64,000 bases of DNA from Promicromonospora umidemergens (GTDB taxonomy: Bacteria > Actinomycetota > Actinomycetes > Actinomycetales > Cellulomonadaceae), in NCBI RefSeq assembly GCF_024171995.1, contig NZ_JAMTCT010000007.1:1-64000 (forward strand), given 5' to 3'. Both the position numbers and the translations under genes were made by a program. The notes under the pieces are model-generated. The model made no database searches. It saw only the letters and a program-made list of their open reading frames with translations, and had not been told where the DNA came from. Positions 61,696 to 64,000 of the stretch are shown here, piece after piece. Numbering within the stretch: the first letter of the stretch is position 1; each line of letters starts with the position of its first letter.

Positions 61696-61817
61696 CCGAC
61701 GACCTAGCTCACCAGCCGCGCTCAGCCAACCGAACAGGCTCAGGCGATTTCTCGACATTGATGCCGTGGTCCACGATTGATGCGCACCGGGGCAGACTGG
61801 GGATCGACCGGGCAAGT

Positions 61818-61883
61818 CGCTATTCTGCAAGCACAAACCCGCTGTTCTGCAGGACCCAAGTCGTTGTTCTGCAACCCTGAGGT
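61818..61883. repeat. Three tandem 22-bp repeats with core TTCTGCA
   Basis: Units begin at 61818, 61840 and 61862, each with the pattern CGyTrTTCTGCA followed by a variable 10 bp. The core TTCTGCA recurs at 61823, 61845 and 61867, a constant 22-bp step. Such regularly spaced sites, about two helical turns, resemble transposase-binding sites at the ends of IS21-like or related elements, or an operator array. Confidence 0.6.
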
Positions 61884-62240
61884 CGCGGATTCCGCACCAT
61901 GCGGATCGCGGGCAGCAGCGCTCAACCACCGCGAACGCCCCTGGGAGAGTCGGCACGGGCCACCCACCCGTCGACGGGCCCAGCTTCAGCACTCGGCGCT
62001 CGACCCGCAGCCCAGGTCGGGGTCATCTCGCGCGGCACCCCGTCGGCGCGCGTCGAGGAGGACCACTACGAGCTCGGCCGCGGACCGGTGGATCTAATCC
62101 TGGGCCACGTCATCCCAGCTCGAAGCTACAAGAGCCTTCCACCGAATGCGGGGGGAGATTCTGCCGTGATAGCAGGGATAGTTGCTGATGCGCGGTGGCC
62201 CCGGCAATGACCGCGCACAGCCGACGTCAGCCGTCTGGAT

Positions 62241-62684
62241 TCAGTTGATCGCTGCCACGGCGAGGAGGTCGAGGTCGTGCTCGACGGCGTGGCGGAGGGC
62301 GCGGAGAGGGCCGGTTATCAGTTCCTCGGCATCGTAGTCCGGCTCGTCGCCCTGGGTATCAACTGCGTCGGCCGCTCGGCGGATCAACTGGGCCCGGGCG
62401 GCGGGGTCAGAGTCAATGATCGTGGCGAGCTCGGCCAGCGCCTCGGCGGCCTCGGCAGGTGACCACAGCACGCTGTCGGTGAGGGAACGGGCCTGGCCAG
62501 TTGGTCCGACGATCTCCACGAAGATCTCGAACGGGAGGCACTTCCGAGCGGCGGTGACGAAGAAACCCGGTCCCTCGACGACATGGTCGAGGAGATCACG
62601 CAGCCCCTCACTGTCGAGGGGGTTGGCCGACACCGCCACGGACCGCGGGACCGGACCGATCACCCACCAGCCGAGGATGCCCAC
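62241..62684 (-). CDS. Hypothetical protein
   Basis: A 147-residue acidic protein that I do not recognise. It begins MGILGWWVIGPVPRSVAVSA and has a helical C-terminal half (PAEAAEALAELATIIDSDPA, LRALRHAVEHDLDLLAVAAI). It has no signal peptide; the first 15 residues are hydrophobic but short. The strand, good codon use and stop support a real gene. Its nearest neighbour is the hypothetical gene upstream at 62893-63828 on the same strand. Confidence 0.6.
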   Translation of the reverse strand: MGILGWWVIGPVPRSVAVSANPLDSEGLRDLLDHVVEGPGFFVTAARKCLPFEIFVEIVGPTGQARSLTDSVLWSPAEAAEALAELATIIDSDPAARAQLIRRAADAVDTQGDEPDYDAEELITGPLRALRHAVEHDLDLLAVAAIN

Positions 62685-62892
62685 GCGCCCACCGTACCGG
62701 AGACCACGAGAGCCATCTGGAGGAAGCCCACGAACCAGGCAAGGTCCGCGCGATCGAAGTGTCGAATTTTCCGCAGTCCGACCTGGACAACATCCTCGAG
62801 CGTGGCACCGTCGCGCCGCACGCGAACCAGATCCTCGCCCACAGACCTTATCGACTACTGCCAGAGCAAGAGATCATGCGGACACGCTCTCC

Positions 62893-63828
62893 TCAGCCTC
62901 TTCGGGAGCGCCTGCGGGCCCGCTCCCTCTGGGCGCGGGCATGCTCGGCCTGGCGGTGGCAGGTCTCGTAGCGGTCGGCCCACGTGCTGTCGGCCTCGTC
63001 GTGCACCACCTGGGCAAGCACGCTCCAGACGCTCTCCGGGATGCGGCGCAGCAGGACGATGTCCTCGGGGCGCCAGGCCAACAGGTAGCGGACGGCGCCG
63101 GACCATGCGGGGTCCGTGGCGGGTACACCGGCCAAGGCCGTGAAGACGGCCTGCAGGGGCAACCGCTCGAGCAGGGTCGTCGCCGCCCCCTCCTGCACCG
63201 GGTAGCCGGAGTAACGGCCGGTGCCGCCTGACCTCCAGCGCAGGAGTGCCACCGCTTGATCGGGTTCGCCCGGGTGCACCTCAGCAAGGCTGCGGGCGAG
63301 GTCGTCGGCCAGTCGCTCGGGAAGCCCAGAAGCGGCCTCCGCGAGTATCCGGGGAGCCTCTGCACGAACGGCCTCGGGTGCGGCCTTCGTCCAGGACTCG
63401 AGGGCCCGTGCCTGGTCTCGTCGCTGCTGTTCACGACGATCGACCCGGTCAGCATGATGCGTATAGCCGTGAGCAGCCATCCAGGCGATGAGCTCCGGAC
63501 CGTGCGCGAGCTCGACATCGCCGTCAGGCGAGCCCTGCCAGCGCAGCGCCGAGCCGTGGTGCCAGCCGAGGACATCGATTGCGGTGCCCTCGTGGTCGAG
63601 CAGCTCGAACGCGGAGTCGCCGAGGCACATGCAGTACATGCCCGTGGATCGGGAGACCTCCAGCAACCGGGCCAGATCGTCGAGCTCGGCACGTTCGCTG
63701 ATCGTCAGCACGGGCTCGACGTCGCGCGGCTGGCTCGCGGACGCACCGCGGTCGTGCACGCGGATGACCGACGCCGAGCGCACCAGGCCGTTCAGGACCT
63801 GTGCGTCGAACGCGTAGTCATCGGACAT
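62893..63828 (-). CDS. Hypothetical protein with helical C-terminal half
   Basis: A 311-residue cytoplasmic protein of unknown function. The N-terminal part (RSTGMYCMCLGDSAFELLDH, GTAIDVLGWHHGSALRW) contains a Cys-x-Cys and a WHHG motif and seems a small alpha/beta domain. From residue 130 it is Arg/Ala-rich and helical (RREQQRRDQARALESWTKAA, IPESVWSVLAQVVHDEADST), ending in a very basic tail. ATG 63828 is chosen. It resembles proteins common in Streptomyces and relatives, without known role. Confidence 0.6.
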   Translation of the reverse strand: MSDDYAFDAQVLNGLVRSASVIRVHDRGASASQPRDVEPVLTISERAELDDLARLLEVSRSTGMYCMCLGDSAFELLDHEGTAIDVLGWHHGSALRWQGSPDGDVELAHGPELIAWMAAHGYTHHADRVDRREQQRRDQARALESWTKAAPEAVRAEAPRILAEAASGLPERLADDLARSLAEVHPGEPDQAVALLRWRSGGTGRYSGYPVQEGAATTLLERLPLQAVFTALAGVPATDPAWSGAVRYLLAWRPEDIVLLRRIPESVWSVLAQVVHDEADSTWADRYETCHRQAEHARAQRERARRRSRRG

Positions 63829-63954
63829 GCACGCCAGGGTAGCGGCGCGCCCGGGAGGACGGAGGCGCCGGGGACCCACCCTGAGCGACGGGCGATCCAG
63901 TCAAAGTTCCAGCGCGGTATCAGGCATGTGACCCAGCCGGCGGTTTACCCGACG

Positions 63955-63981
63955 GGAGGCGGCACACAGGGTGCCGCCTCC
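63955..63981. terminator. Hairpin at right edge
   Basis: A perfect 11-bp inverted repeat (GGAGGCGGCAC/GTGCCGCCTCC) with a 5-nt loop. It probably ends a gene lying beyond the window, since the nearest gene here points away from it. Confidence 0.55.
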
Positions 63982-64000
63982 GCTCGGGGACGCGGAAGGC

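Larger units (their letters stand above)
61504..62240. other. 737-bp gene-poor stretch
   Basis: I see no credible coding sequence here; the open frames on both strands lack family patterns and ribosome sites. The stretch holds a strong orphan hairpin (61663-61695), three exact-period 22-bp repeats (61818-61883) and the promoter of the CHAT operon near its left end. It is less GC-biased by codon position than its surroundings, suggesting a deletion or insertion site. Confidence 0.6.

Noticed and set aside
61899-62210. 104-codon plus-strand open frame in the gene-poor stretch
   Set aside because: No ribosome site, no family pattern and codon use unlike neighbouring genes.

Overview
The window is about 64 kb of very GC-rich DNA with strong G/C third-position bias and many GTG starts. 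The gene order pdxT-yebC-ruvC-ruvA-ruvB-yajC-secD-secF-apt-relA, then a DUF349 gene, a cyclophilin, an MBL hydrolase and hisS, is typical of Actinobacteria. Together with the F420-dependent oxidoreductase and mycobacterial-type LexA boxes, it suggests an actinobacterial chromosome, most likely Micrococcales (Cellulomonas/Promicromonospora-like; the genus is an inference). No tRNA, rRNA, CRISPR array or intact transposase gene was seen.

Bases 1-4000 are a contact/secreted toxin locus: the C-terminal end of a polymorphic toxin with a Hint pretoxin domain, its overlapping probable immunity gene, a decayed second Hint-toxin cassette, and an SseB-domain protein. Bases 4000-9400 hold an F420-type oxidoreductase and an unusual operon of a repeat-type protein plus two membrane-anchored M16 peptidase homologues, one with and one without the zinc motif. 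A broken duplicate of the oxidoreductase/M16 junction follows. Bases 9400-18600 carry an alanine-type aminotransferase, a secreted S33 peptidase, a membrane protein with 22-residue tandem repeats, a GNAT acetyltransferase, a radical-SAM protein behind a perfect LexA box, hisS and a metallo-beta-lactamase-fold hydrolase.

Bases 18800-36300 are the conserved core. They hold the cyclophilin/DUF349 pair, a split LigD-type end-joining module (primase-polymerase and ATP ligase as separate genes), the bifunctional (p)ppGpp enzyme, apt, secF/secD/yajC, the ruv operon with its own LexA-like box, yebC and pdxT. Bases 36300-43700 hold a scar of a vapBC toxin-antitoxin pair, a Nudix hydrolase, a GntR regulator, a flavin dehydrogenase divergent from a complete tripartite tricarboxylate transporter (probably one uptake-and-oxidation unit), and a methyltransferase gene broken by a 10-bp tandem duplication.

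Bases 43700-53900 contain HrpB helicase, a DUF3558-like lipoprotein, a methyltransferase, a two-component system divergent from an ABC transporter operon, and a second S33 peptidase. Bases 54000-64000 look accessory: a zinc-ribbon SDR protein, two CxxC-rich proteins of unknown function, and an operon of a small three-helix membrane protein, a 66-residue protein and a large repeat-CHAT (caspase-like) protease. Next comes a 740-bp gene-poor stretch with three exact-period 22-bp repeats, then two hypothetical genes. The CHAT operon is the best candidate here for an undescribed signalling or defence system.
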